64,000 bases of DNA from Dimorphilus gyrociliatus (lineage: Eukaryota; Annelida; Polychaeta; Dinophilidae): the NCBI GenBank assembly GCA_904063045.1, contig CAJFCJ010000019.1:1627700-1691699 (forward strand), given 5' to 3'. The translations under genes were made by a program, and so were the position numbers. The notes under the pieces were generated by a model. That model saw only the letters and a program-made list of their open reading frames with translations, was not told where the DNA came from and made no database searches. This document shows, piece after piece, positions 1 through 12,693 of this stretch. Positions within the stretch are counted from its first letter, which is position 1; every line of letters starts with the position of its first letter.

Positions 1-3000
1 ACAATACATTTTCCATCTTATAATCGCTAGAAATCTCACTCCAAAGTCAGATATATTAAATAACAAAGATTCATAAATTTTGTATATTTATATAAATATG
101 TATTCAATTATAATAAAACACTTATTAACAGGTTGTTTTATGTTTATGTATTATTTGGCTGATGGTATAAAAAATTGTGTTATTTCACTGCACAAAATAG
201 TGAATATCCTATCAATTTGTCTAATATTGCGCGTGTAAACACTTGTTAAAAGTGCTAACTTGATTATTCCAATAATGCACTGGCAAATCTATATATATAT
301 ATATATACATTAGAATATATATAAATAGTATATTTGATATATTCTTTTTTGTAGCTTTTTATTACTTTATTTTAAACTGTCAATCTGTCAATTTATTAGT
401 ACGAAATAGGAAATTCTATATATTTCAGTGTAATTTTTGTTGAATAAAGTCGGCTAAAAATGAAAAATAAAGCGCATTTATAATGTTTTTTTCCAAATGA
501 ATTGAAGTAAAAAGATGGAAGAAGGAATAAATGACATAGACATATTGCTAATATTTTTTTTAGGAACAGAACTATATGAAAGAAAGAAGCATGTGCTATG
601 TGGATAATCATTAGGAAAATTTGCTAATTAATATATATTAAAATAGATAAGAAAATTAATCTAATAATTATATATATTTATATATTAAATGATAAAGGAA
701 AAAGGTATATATATATATACTGTATATAGTGTTTTTCATCACTCACATCTTATTAATGCACATTATATATTTTTAAATTAAAAAAGCCGTTATAGATTTA
801 AATTCTATTTCCTTTAATTCCATTATACATGAACCAGAGATTAAAAAGTTAATCAATAAAAGAAAATCACGTCTTTATTTATAATTCAGATACAAGAGTA
901 TAATTATGATATAATAAACTTTCTCTTTATATATATATATATATATACTGTATATAAGGTAAGTTAGTATACTTTTATTATACATACTGTAAATATTTAT
1001 CTTTATATATTTATACTGTATATGTATATTTTTGTTCCTTTTTGAAAAGAGAAACCTATCGATTTACCGACTTCCTACCCTTTTATTAAGAAGTTTCTGA
1101 TTATTCAATAGATAATTTGATTGATCGAGAATATCTTGTAGAAATGGAAATCATATCAGTTGAAATTTTTTACCGCATCGATATAATGGAAATAGCGATA
1201 GTATAGAGTAAATTTTGTAGTAATTCAACTACGAATTTATTAGATAAACGCAAGTTAAATAGTTTAAGTCCTTACGGTACGAATTCCATTCAGGATCAAC
1301 TCGTAAACTACATAAAACGAAGATTGATAGGAAAATCGAATGAAACCGATAGTATGAATTAAGAGCCGCACGATTAACTCTGTGAGTTTCTTAGTAGTTC
1401 TTCAATTTCCGATAGAAAAAACTTTAACTTTCATCTTTAGACAGTAAAGGGCGCGTGGAAAAAGAGATTTGCGATAATCCCAATCTCTAATCTCTAAGCT
1501 AAATTTATAGATATATATATATATATACAGTCAACATCTTACATTCTATATATAGTAAATATGGATATCCATTATAGCTGTAGTGCATTATTGAATTTTT
1601 TTAACTGATTTTGTTAGGTAATATTCTTTGTATTATTATTACAACTGCCAGTAATCCTTGTAACAATGATACTATTGAACAAATTAACACCTGAGTTCTT
1701 CTGACTCTCGTAAGGATGCTTTTTATAGCTGGATTCCTAAAGTTATGGATGGATTATAGCAAATGCAAATAATTACAAACTTATTAGGTCTACATCCATT
1801 TGATCAGTAAAAGCGTTATCAAAAATTGCGCACGAAAACGATCTATTTGGCCGACATAATATGGGGAAAAGAGCCGTCAGCTTTATTATATGCTGACATA
1901 CAAGCATTTTTACTATTATTGTTTTTGAAAAATTCGCTTTCTTTTCTATGTAATAGAAAGACGTCCCCTTGAATTGTAAAATCAGCGTCAGCCAATAGAC
2001 TTTTTCTAATGAGAGTCAAGCGAACGATGCAAGTTTGCTATTGAGGCGGCGCAACGGTGCTCTGCAAAAGTTCTCTATTTGCTTTTCGTTCTCGTCCGGA
2101 AAAGGTTCGTTCTATTATTGTTTGTATATTTGTCTAAAGTAAGATTCGTACCATTGGAGATTTTCATTCCTTGCTCTCAAATTGTTAAGTATAAAGATAA
2201 TTTATATTCCGTTTGAATTATTTGAAATAAGCCAGCATGTATGTTTTGTATAACTACTTTTTTATTATCTCTTATTTGTTTATTTGCACGGATGATCTTC
2301 AAAGCAGTTTGATACTATCGCATAAAACGAGAATAGATTTTTTTAGCATTTTGGAGGCTGTGTCCTCTCTACTACGAATTTTTTAGTACTTTTTATACAA
2401 TCACTTAAATTAATATCTCTTAGAATATTGAAACTTTCCCTTTCATATTAATATTCCCATCTTTTGTTAGTATATCATCCTTTCTCTATTTCATTTCAAT
2501 TTTCTCCTACTCTTTCCTTTATTCGTTTGGTTTTCATTCGAAAAGAAAAATAGTCTAATAAGATATAAAATTATAGAGAAAAAAGGATCGATTGTTTCCT
2601 TTAGTAAATGGAAAAAGGTCGTTTTTCACTAGATTTTACTCTTGAAAAATTTATGTTTGATATTCTCTGTTCTTTTCATCATTTTGTTTGCCTAAGATCT
2701 GAAACATAGTTGATAATAACTCAAACATGCAATCTATGTAAGAATATACATTTTTCTCTCTGTCTCTCTCTCTGTCTATCTCTCTCTCTCTCTTTCTCTC
2801 TTTCTCTCTTTCCTACTAAAGCTATTTTCAGAAGTGCAATAATAGGCCCAGTGATAGAAGGATTCATTACAGAACGTTTTTTTCTCATAAAGTAATTTAA
2901 TAAAGTAATAAAATAGACAATAAAAAAATACAAGACTTACAAGAGAAAAAGAATTCTAAAATATAAAATCAGCTCCTTGAATCATGTAAAAAATAAAATA

Positions 3001-3670
3001 TTCAATAACAATCCTAAATTATAATCTTAAACCTATGTTAATTCGACAGACGTAGAAACGAGCTCTAAGATATTTCATTAGGAATTAAGATTTTTCCTTA
3101 ATACCACTCTGCTTCTCAAGGAAAAGGATACTTAATAAGCATAAAAAATTATTAAGTAATGAATAATACGCAATCTTTAAAATTAAAATATTGATAGTAT
3201 ATTCTTTCAGGAAAACTAAAGAAAAAAACAAACGCAAAGTGGGCTTTAACGTAACGTTATATACAAATGCATATACAAGTATATGTATCAACATAATATA
3301 TTTCTAAGACATATACATTTAATCGGCTTTTGTACGGTATTATCTATAATATTCTCTTGTTAAATAGTAGATTAAAGGTATTTGTTAACTCTTCTTCGAT
3401 CGTCTCAACGAGGTTATTGATAGGATATACTTATCCTATGAATTTTCTATTTATACTAATATAATGCGTATATATTGTATAGTTTATACAAAATACCTAT
3501 GTACATTCTTTATTTGAAATTTTCTTTGTATAATTTTTCCATTTGAGAGAGGAGGAAGGCAGAGAGAAAGAAAACAAATGAAACAAAACGAAAGAGATTA
3601 GCCAGAGAGAATAGGAATAAAGAAATAAGAAAACTTAAAATATGGTCATAGGTATTTTCCTAGAATAGAT
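1..3670. other. Gene-poor AT-rich intergenic DNA
   Basis: No convincing coding exon on either strand. The stretch is AT-rich with scattered TA dinucleotide runs (near 289-306, 930-948 and 1511-1526) and a CT-rich tract (about 2755-2812). Short open frames here are low-complexity and lack a plausible start, splice sites or protein-like composition. A more GC-rich patch near 2040-2105 could be promoter or 5' UTR, but nothing ties it to a gene. Confidence 0.6.
2755..2812. repeat. CT-rich microsatellite
   Basis: Imperfect (CT)n tract with interspersed TTTC and GTCT units. It opens spurious reading frames on both strands (Leu/Ser-rich on plus, Arg/Glu-rich on minus), which are not genes. Confidence 0.85.
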
Positions 3671-5138
3671 ATGCACTTAATATCAATCGGATTCCTTATT
3701 TTGAAATATTCCGCTGAATCTTTGATAAAAAATTGCCCTTTCTGTCTGAAAGGAGAGTGTAGTAAGGATAAAATCGGGTGTAAATATGGCTGCTTACCAG
3801 GTTTTTTTCTTAAGAGCAATAATTTATGCTTCAAATGCCCTAAACATAAATATGGTATTAACTGTGAAGGTGACTGCATCAGCTTAGGAATTGAATGTCA
3901 TAAATCGTGCAATCCAGTAGATGGAACTTGCCGCAACTGCCGTAACAATAGTACCAAACGGGATAGGAGGCAGGAACTGATTCTTTGCTTTGCCTATCTT
4001 ATAGCTAAAAAAAAAGCAATATTAACCCTTTTTATTAAAATATATGTTTGCAATGTAATACCGAGTTCCTACATAGATTAAATAAGGTTTTTTAGCATCA
4101 GTTCCTGTCCCCAGATGTGGAGTTTGCCCACCTTTTACTCATTTAGTGAATGGTAGATGTAAAACTTGCTCAAATTGTTATTTTGATTGCAATCCAAGAA
4201 CGGGAGTTTGTCTTGGTAAGGATAACCTTTATCGCTGTAAAGCGGGTTTTTTGGGTCTCAGGTGCAATAGAAAGTGTAAAAAGGGCTTATTCGGAATACA
4301 CTGCGAACAATCGTGTAAAAATAGAGCTTGTAGCGGTGGTTTGAAAAACTGCTTAAGTACCAACGGTAGCTGTAAAATTGGCTGTGCTCATCCAAAGCTT
4401 TCAGGGCCTTATTGCGAATGCGATGAACTCTGCGGTAAAGAGAAGAAAGGTGGTTGTTCTTGTATATATCAGCGGCAGTCAAATTTATTATACGTAGTTG
4501 TCACGACAACCCTATCAGTTGTCGTAACCATCACTTCTATTTTATTATTAGCCCTTGCCATTTTCAAAATTAAACACTGGAGAATTATGAAAAGATTAGA
4601 ATTAGAGAAAGTTAACTTGGCACTTGATAATCCGAAAGGATCATTTAACTCATCTATTTCGTCAAAGTCATCCTTAATCGATTACGTAAGGCCGAAAAGC
4701 TTTGTTGATCCTACGGGGCAGCCGACTCGTGATCGACTGGCTGATAAATATTTGGAGGCCAACACTATAGGTCGAACAGGAGATATTCAAATTGAAAAGG
4801 TCGAAGTAAGAACAATAGAATACGAAAACCTAAATAAGAGAAATAAATCTATGAGGCGTTTAGAACTATCTTCCTCTTCAGATGAGGATTTTGTAGATGA
4901 TAAAAATATAAGGCAATACAGAACGACTCAAGAGACAGCCGTTGATGAGGATGGTCCCGACATCGATACAGATGGTAAGACCCTTGTTACAAGAATGCTT
5001 GAGCGCCATTATAATATGGAATCTGGAAATTATCCAACTCACGCTGTTGATTTTGATATAACCGACCTTATGAATCCAATTAAAATTGGATATATACCTA
5101 AAAAAAGTATATTGAAAAGAGCGCTAAGAATAAACTAA
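3671..5138 (+). CDS. Single-pass membrane protein with Cys-rich EGF-type ectodomain
   Basis: Two exons: 3671 to about 3941 and 4096-5138, about 437 aa. Donors at 3942 and 3951 are both in phase, so the first exon end is uncertain by nine bases. An N-terminal hydrophobic stretch looks like a signal peptide. The ectodomain carries many closely spaced Cys and Gly in an EGF/laminin-EGF pattern (CxxG.C and GxxGxxC spacings, for example GLRCNRKCKKGLFGIHCEQ), as in MEGF/SREC-type scavenger receptors. One transmembrane helix follows (LLYVVVTTTLSVVV region), then about 200 cytoplasmic residues rich in Ser, Asp and Glu with several Tyr. A role as phagocytic or adhesion receptor is inferred from the family; no specific ortholog is recognised. 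Confidence 0.75.
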
Positions 5139-5554
5139 TGAATCGTAAATATAAACGGAATAATAATAGAACTTAGAGGAAAGAAGAAAAGAAAAAAAAA
5201 CACTTGTTAATATTAATAAGATCAATCAAAACTTCATTGTTTATTCTTTTTTCACCAAAGAATATCGTGACTTAAAAGGTTGTCTATTTAAACACTAAAA
5301 AGCACTTGATGTTTATTAATTATGTTAAGGACCTCTTTCTATTATTTATAGTGTGTTTTTATTCACTTTTTTGCATTCAATAATCCCTTCCGTCTATTTT
5401 CCTTTGATGTTGTTTTAGAGTTGAATTTTGATAAGCAGGTTTTATGTATCAACTTTTCTAGCTACCCGGTATTCAACCAACGCCAACGATTTTACTCCGC
5501 CTCATTGCACTGGCTTCCTCCCTTGGGTAGAAAAACTCCAAATCTACACGGAGA
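5139..5554. other. Intergenic spacer
   Basis: AT-rich DNA between the EGF-type receptor and the GPCR. It should contain the 3' UTR of the former and the 5' UTR of the latter. No coding signal was seen. Confidence 0.5.
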
Positions 5555-6589
5555 ATGAATCAAGCATCAAAAGGAGAGCAAGAGGCGATCAGTACCCTCT
5601 GGCTAGTATCTGGACCTGTTCTTTTAATAGCTGGAGTTATTGGTCACTCTATTGCCATTGTTATCTTACGCTCTAAAAGATTTTCTCGACAAAGTTTATC
5701 GCTCGCCCTGCTAGTACTATCGGCCACGGATTTAGCTGTTCTTCTCATCGGTGTAAATCGTTATATTCTTTTGGTTATAGGAATCGGAGATATTCGGGAT
5801 AAATTCGATGCAATATGTCGTATTCATACATTTCTGGAATATTGGCTTTGCCAATTGTCGGCCTGGATTTTAGTAGTCATGACCGGAATGCGACTTACTT
5901 CGATTTTGAATCCCATTAAGTCAAACGTCATTTTCACTCAGTGCAAAGTAAAATTGATATTATTAGCAGTATTCGTCATAACACTCATAACAAATCTGCA
6001 TCACCTGTTTCTGCAAAATATAGAGATGTTTCCAAACAATGGATCTAACGCTAATTCTACCTTTCACCCCGGATGTACCATTAAAGATCCCTATATCGAA
6101 GATATATTATACAAAATCGATTGGATATTTAGTTGTATCATTCCATTTTGCGTAATATTGGTTGGTAACGTAACTATTGGTATTCGATTATGGTATATTA
6201 AATACGTTGGCGATAAAGCTTTGCAGAAACATATGAAAGGAGATTATCAGAATTTTTTATCAATAACTATTATGCTGATGACAGTCAGTTTGGCTTTTAT
6301 TTTACTCACCGGGCCTTTGTTAATATACCAAACAGAATATGTAAAATTTTCAAGGCTTGATTGGCCAAATTTTACTTTCCATTCTCTACAAACTATATAC
6401 TATCTCAATTACGTTATAGACTTTTATTTATATTGTATTGCCGGTTCCAATTTCCGAATGGCATTAATGCAGCTCCTATTCAAAAGAAAGAGCAAGCCTT
6501 GCAAGAAGAGTATGGGCCATGAATTAACAGCTCTAACATCAACCCCACCAAACGCTCACAAACTCTCCAACACTGACGACATTTATTAA
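5555..6589 (+). CDS. Intronless rhodopsin-class GPCR, probably peptide receptor
   Basis: An intact 344-aa frame with seven hydrophobic segments and no intron. TM2 keeps the Asp in SATDLAVLL. Cys in CRIHTFLEYW (before TM3) and Cys in HPGCTIKD (second extracellular loop) can form the usual disulfide. TM5 contains WIFSCIIPFCVILVGN, and TM6 is followed by an extracellular loop and TM7 reading NYVIDFYLYC. The layout resembles protostome FMRFamide/neuropeptide-type receptors. The G-protein motifs are unusual: the DRY position reads GMR, NPxxY is replaced by DFYLY, and TM1 has GH instead of GN. ATG at 5555 is the first one compatible with a short N-terminus. Ligand unknown. Confidence 0.88.
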   Translation: MNQASKGEQEAISTLWLVSGPVLLIAGVIGHSIAIVILRSKRFSRQSLSLALLVLSATDLAVLLIGVNRYILLVIGIGDIRDKFDAICRIHTFLEYWLCQLSAWILVVMTGMRLTSILNPIKSNVIFTQCKVKLILLAVFVITLITNLHHLFLQNIEMFPNNGSNANSTFHPGCTIKDPYIEDILYKIDWIFSCIIPFCVILVGNVTIGIRLWYIKYVGDKALQKHMKGDYQNFLSITIMLMTVSLAFILLTGPLLIYQTEYVKFSRLDWPNFTFHSLQTIYYLNYVIDFYLYCIAGSNFRMALMQLLFKRKSKPCKKSMGHELTALTSTPPNAHKLSNTDDIY

Positions 6590-7614
6590 AATCAAAGCTA
6601 ATATGAAGTTTCAATTTAATTTGGCCACCAAACTTTTATTCTTTCTTCTTATCATAATGCATCTTAAAGTCTATCTATTTAATTCTTTTCTCCGTGTAGT
6701 ATTTCAAAGTCACCATACATCTATACAGTATATACATCTGTGTATGCAATAGAAATGAAAGAAATCATTATAACAGGATTAACCTTCATACAAATAGGGT
6801 CATTGACCCGGAAAAGCCTGTCTTTAATTATTTTTCTTTATTTTTTATACCTCTCAAATCATATATTTATGTTTTATTAATAGTTAATGTTTTGATTTAT
6901 TAGTTATTAAATTTTAATAAAACTGCAATTAAGAAAGAAAAATCTATTGTATATAGTTAAGTGTATAATAAACAAACTGTAGCTAATACAAGAGCAGGAG
7001 AGACGGAGAGGGGGGAGGGACAGTGGGGGACAAAAAAACAAAAGACAGTTAGCTTTGGATAAATATTTAATGAATAAATAACTTTTATGTAACATTCTAT
7101 TGATTAAATAAGCCTTAGAAAATTGTAATAATCTCTAATTAATTTATTAGATTCAGAAAAGATGAGGAAAATAAATGCCAAACTCTTTTTTCATGGCAGA
7201 CTTTTCAATTAGTCTAAAAGTTTCCAACACTAAGATTTTGAGTTTTTAGCCATTTAAGTCAATATAATGCAATCACGAAATGTATTTATGTGCTTCTCTT
7301 GCCTGTTAGCCACGCCTATAAAAGCATAAATCAAATGGTTCAAATAAACAATCAAACGCGCCAAAATTAAATAGAGTGGTATGGTAATCCATACTGCCTA
7401 TTAACGATAAACAAAAAGTCCAAGACCCTTTTTCGAGATAATACTCGTCAAGACTGTAACTTGACAACCTTAATGGTTATATATCAAATCATATATTTCT
7501 CTCAGACCCCCTATAAACCAATTTTTCTTGGAAAGTTCTAAATTGTACCATATATTCTTCGTTGCTATGGTTGCATTAACATTAGGCCTATGAAATAAGT
7601 TTTCCTTACGTCGA
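6590..7614. other. Intergenic spacer with upstream region of the NACHT-TPR gene
   Basis: No coding exon seen. A purine-rich G run lies at about 7000-7030. A TATA-like CCTATAAAAGC occurs at about 7314-7324. The last 60 bases contain an RFX X-box-like site, listed separately. Confidence 0.5.
7561..7574. promoter_or_regulatory. X-box-like (RFX) half-palindrome
   Basis: GTTGCTATGGTTGC lies 41-54 bases upstream of the start codon of the NACHT-TPR gene. The first half and centre match the RFX X-box (GTTGCC AT GG), while the right half departs from RRNAAC. RFX factors drive cilia genes, and nephrocystin-type proteins are ciliary, so the position is sensible. The match is imperfect and the call is an inference. 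Confidence 0.35.
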
Positions 7615-10600
7615 ATGGATTTTTCGGTGAGGGGAACCGTTAAACCGTATTTAAGTTCGACAGTTGAGGATTTCCAGGTAAATTCTTAAGAAATCCTTTT
7701 ATTTATCATCTTTATATTCGAAATCATTATTCAGGAGGAGAGAAATTATTTAAATGAAAAAATATGGCCTAGACTACAGTATTTCTGTTCGGCGAGGGGA
7801 ACCACTTTTGAAGCGATTGATTTCCAATCAAAAAAACACGACAGAACTGTTGAACTATGTTTATACAATATTATAAAGTCATCACCATTCTTTATATCAT
7901 TAATAGGAGAAAGATACGGTGATATTCCAGCAAATTCAAAATGGTTACGAAATTCAATCAACCAAGCAGTAAAATCAGGATATGCCTGGCTAAAAGACAA
8001 ACCAAATTTACAATCGTCTTTAATTGAACTAGAGTTAACACAGGCAGTATTTTTAGGGGAATGTGAAAACTCACTTTTCTATTTTCGTAAGGCTGGGCAC
8101 GTCGAATTAAAAAATCTCAGCGATGATGAAAGAATGATATACGAAAGTTCGTCAGAAAACGAAAGGCAACGAGCTCATAATCTTAAATCAAAAGTATAAT
8201 TAATTATTATTTATTAATATTTATATTGTATTTCTCAGTTGTACCTATGTTTTTTCCCTTCAATAGATTATAAATAAAGGCTTAAAGGTTAAATATTATA
8301 CAACACCTGAGGAGCTTGGAGAACTAATTTACGATGATCTTACAAAGGTCATTGATTCTCTATATCCGTTATTATCTAAACCCTTCGATAATTTGCAAAA
8401 AGAGGATTATCTACAGAAGACATTTGCTCTAAATAGGCAGAAACTTTTTATAAAAACTCCTCAAATTGAAGAAATTACAGACAAATTGAATAAATTTATC
8501 AAAGGTTATTACACCGATAAGTATGTTGACTAAGATGTAGATTTTTAAACGTCTATCAATAAATGTAATCTAATGTTTTGCAACGGTTAAATAGGAATCT
8601 TCTTCTTCTCTGCGGAGAGAGAGGTTGCGGCAAGTCATCTTTAATTGCCTATTGGCTGGAGTCTCTTGATGAGGACAACTGTCTATACTTAGAGAATGGA
8701 GCGAATGTCTTCTATCATTTCGCATCTTGTAGCTACGATAGTTCAAATATCTTGCGAATGCTTGACAGAATTTCAACCATCTTACAAAATCACTTTATAG
8801 GTACTTCCGATGCCGTTCAAATACCAAGAGAAACAAGAAGTTTACCTGAATACGAGCATTCTAAACAAGTATTTGAAGCTTCATTAAATCTTGGTCCATG
8901 CCTAGTAATAATAGATGGCATTGATGAATTAAGGACTAGTTCCAACTTAGATAGCTCAATTGTCCGAACTATTTCATGGCTTCCAGAGGCTATTCCCTCC
9001 TTCTGTAAATTGATTCTTGTTACTTCAACATCGGATTGTACTTGTGGTGTATTGAGATCTCGTTTAGACACTTTAGAAGTTAATTTTCCGGGCATTCTTA
9101 GTAAAAGACATCAGAGGAAAATACTGGAATTGTACCAGCCAAAAATAAATCCAAATAGTCTAAGCAAAATTTTCAATAATCGCATGGCTGCAAGCCCTCT
9201 CTTTTTAACAGTAATTGGACGAGAATTACGAAAATTTTATAATAAAGATAATACGGATGATTTAATCGAAGCTTTTTGCGAGGCGAGAACAATGAGAGAC
9301 TTGTGGGCAGAAATATTAAAAAGATGGATAAAAGAAATTAGTTGGTCCCCAAAACCCCTAACTCCTACAAATCTCTTCCAATTAGATTTAGAACAAGATT
9401 CTACTGATAAAACTTCTGACTGGCTTTCGGATCTGCTTTCTCTTCTTGTTGTCTCTAGAGACGGCCTTGAGAAACGGTTGATTTTTAGAGTTTTACAAAG
9501 TATGAATTACGTCCAACACGCTCAGGTGACTGAATTCGATTATGCTTTATTTGTTTGGTTGACTGAAGATTCTATTCTTCAATCGCCAGTTGAAATGACT
9601 TATCAGTACTTTCATGCTTTTATGAAAGAATCAATGGAGCACATCATAATAGGTAAGCTAAGCCTTTGATTGCGATTACATTTAAATGACTCAAAGAATC
9701 CTGTTAGAGAACAAACGTGATAGAATTAAGTATATGAATCAGTTAATCATATAGTTGCCAGTCCTACTTTATCAATGCTATCACACAAAAAAATTCAATG
9801 AGATGTCTTCTAAATAATGAAATTAATTAAGATAGCTTTTAAATAAAGTGATAAACTTCAGATACAAAAGAGAGAGACATCGTAACTAAGCAGGCGATTT
9901 TCTCTATGAATAATGTAACGGATCTCACAACTCCTGGGGGTATAATAAATTAGAATGTAGTTTATTAAATGTGATTCATTTCTACATATATGTACTTATC
10001 TATATTTCTTTCAATCATTCAATTATATATTTTGTATTTATTATTTTTTTTAAATCATTAGACCTTTATTTAATTTATAAATCGTCTTTATCACTCCTCT
10101 CGGCATCTTTTACTCCTGCATCTATGTGTGATTCTGAGTACCATTTTACTTTTACTCTATCCTTTTACTTTCATTTCGACTCCTTTCTTTTTTTTTCACC
10201 TTTAAGGAGAGCTTTTTAGTCCTTGATCGGCTACAAATGTTTTTTTACTTTTATTTATTTTACTCTATGCAATTTGATTAATTTTATCATTTATATTAAA
10301 AAAAATATGTTGTATAGGAAGCATTTCATCTCAAAGAGGTAATTCGGCACCACCTAGCGGATTGAGATTGGAACTTGTTCAAAATTTAATAACAAACTTG
10401 AAAGAAGATGATCTATTAAACACTGAAAGCCGTTATATTAGAGAATGTTCACATCAGCTAAGATTATGCAAAAAATGGAAAGAATTGACTGAATTATTGA
10501 CGAATCATAAGTGCGTTAAGATAGAAAATGAAATACTAATACATTTCCAATAATTTCATTTTTTCTACCTATAGAGTATGCGAAATCTATGTTCATCAAA

Positions 10601-12345
10601 TAGAAGAATATAAAAATTACTTGATACAACCAATTGAAAAAGATAGAGAATTAGCCGAAAATGGCTTAGTCAATTGTCTCATCAATTTTGAGAAAGATCA
10701 ACCTTGTAACGATCGAGAAAACTTAATATATAAAACCAGCTTTATGATAAAGGTATGGTTATAATTCAATTTTATAGTAAAGAAAAACTATAGGTTCTGT
10801 AAGAATTTACTACGAAAATAACTAATTGAGTTTTAAATGTCAAATATTTCAGATATGCAAATGTTTTATCCATTTTGCATTCTACAAACGAGCCGAAAAT
10901 TACTTATTGACTATTTATAATCAATTATACGAAAGATCGTCCTTTGGCGAACATTTAGTTTTGTCCTCACGGGCTGATGTTGAATACGAATTAGCTGAAC
11001 TATATGATCAGTTAAACAATAAAAGTTCCGCCATTAAATGGTATAATCAATTAACGTCAACCACCTATGATCTTTTGATGGGTAGATCGAATTTTGATTT
11101 GACCTTGTCGCAAGTAAATAAATTTAAAAATTTTCAAGGTAGTATCGTTATTACTTTTCAAACCTTAGTCAATATTAAAATAATACTGTTTTCTTTTTTG
11201 AAATTTAACAGCAACAGCTTATTTAAACATAGTCGATAATTCAATTGGAGATGCAACAACTGCGTCTAATCAAGATAAAATACTTAATTTACTAAAAAAA
11301 GCCGAGAAGATCGTTGAAAACAATGAAGATTTAATCACTAAAGCAAGATATTTTTCTATTTCTGGAAGATTTAGGTATGTCTTCAAAATAAAAAGCATCT
11401 TAAGTAGCGTTACTCAATTAGCAAAAAAAAACAGTTTGAAATTGGGACAGATTGAGGAAGCTTTCAAATATTTAAGCGAGTCCTTAGCAATTAGAGAGAG
11501 GTGTTATGGTAAAAGTCATCCCATAGTTGCTGAATCTTTAGAAAGACTAGCCATTGTTGTAAGCAATCCCTATCTAACCCAGTAAGTAAAAAATAAACTT
11601 TTTTCGTCTAATACTATACTAAACTTACACTATTTATAGATATAACAGATTTGAATCAATGAAATTGTATGAGAGGGCAATAATTATTAGAGAAAAGTCT
11701 TTGGGAAAAGAGCATTTATCCATAGCTGATTCATTGCATCAATTGGCGTTAGTTGTGAAAAAAGATCATTCAAAGTCAGCTAATCAAAAGTGTTCTGAGT
11801 ACTTAAAAAGGGCAATGGATATAAGGAATACTAAACTTGGTCCTAAACATCCCTCATCTCGTTTGCTATTAAGAGATTTAACCGAAATGGAAAACAGAAA
11901 AAAGAAAACAACTCGTACCGATCAAAGGACACATATTAGGATGTTTAGTAATTTAAGCTGGCGAGAGGTTGATTTGTTCAAATTAGATCAAAGAGTTTTA
12001 CAATCTCGTTTAAGCATGGTAGATGATTCTAGACCAAAGTCTGCTGGTTTTAAATATTTAACACTAAACGATACACTCACTCCTCGCTCACCACGTCCTA
12101 AATCAGCTGCTCCGATTATCAGGGATGACAAATCTATCACAAGTGGACCTGCCACGAGTATCTATCGTGTTTTAGATGAATACAAATTAAGTACGGGACT
12201 TCGCCTCAGAAAAAAAGAAGAGTTTATTCATAAGTCTGCTTGGTTTCATGTCCCAGGTCGATATCCGACAGTACGTAAGCCCTTTCCACCGAAAAGAATT
12301 CAAATAATGAACAGACTTGTATCAAAGGGTAATGATTTTAGATAG
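7615..12345 (+). CDS. Nephrocystin-3/TTC41-like NACHT-TPR protein
   Basis: Ten exons in consistent phase: 7615-7677, 7735-8193, 8267-8520, 8595-9652, 10318-10510, 10575-10752, 10853-11138, 11212-11374, 11435-11581 and 11640-12345; 1168 aa. The N-terminus has the DUF4062-like module found before NACHT in NPHP3/TTC41 relatives (SSTVEDFQEERNYL, then IWPRLQYFC). A STAND/NACHT ATPase follows with Walker A GERGCGKSS and a Walker B-like CLVIIDGIDEL. Exons 5-10 hold TPR-like helices (repeats with LGKEHLSIADSLHQLA and LGPKHPSS). The C-terminal tail carries two RPKSA motifs and ends with FHVPGRYPTVRKPFPPKR. Domain order and length fit TTC41 better than NPHP3, but the two are not cleanly separable here. 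Exon 4 uses the in-phase acceptor at 8593-8594. A longer intron (9653-10317) splits NACHT from TPR. Confidence 0.85.
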
Positions 12346-12693
12346 AATTAAGCGTAATAAAATAAATTATCTTGACATTTAAACAACCATTGTCTGATGC
12401 AGAAGAAATTTTATTGGTATTTTTTAGTTCTATACTTATATCCTTTCATGTACATCTAAACGTTACGAAACAATAATGGCTTAAATCGTAATACATATGC
12501 ACAAAAGAGTTTCCTGCATTTATTACTTATCGACACTGCCCCAATTATAAAATAAAACTATGTACAGACAAATCAAAATATTCATAACCAATGTACGAAA
12601 ATTCACTTCATGCTAACTTATTTGTAAAACCAACGTCGTTTACACTTGACAATATTGTACTGTCTTGGTCCTTTTTACCACCTTACTGCCTTC
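12346..12693. other. Convergent 3' ends of the NACHT-TPR gene and SIRT1
   Basis: The plus gene stops at 12345 and the minus gene at 12694. An AATAAA about 15 bases past the plus-strand stop (near 12361) could serve as polyadenylation signal. No coding signal was seen. Confidence 0.5.

Noticed and set aside
2710-2933. Overlapping small frames across the CT tract
   Set aside because: Composition is entirely due to the microsatellite; both strands are open and no gene features are present.
8521-8594. Apparent non-canonical intron end (TG or TT) before the NACHT exon
   Set aside because: An in-phase AG at 8593-8594 gives an ordinary 74-base GT-AG intron and the sequence KNLLLLCGERGCGKSS.
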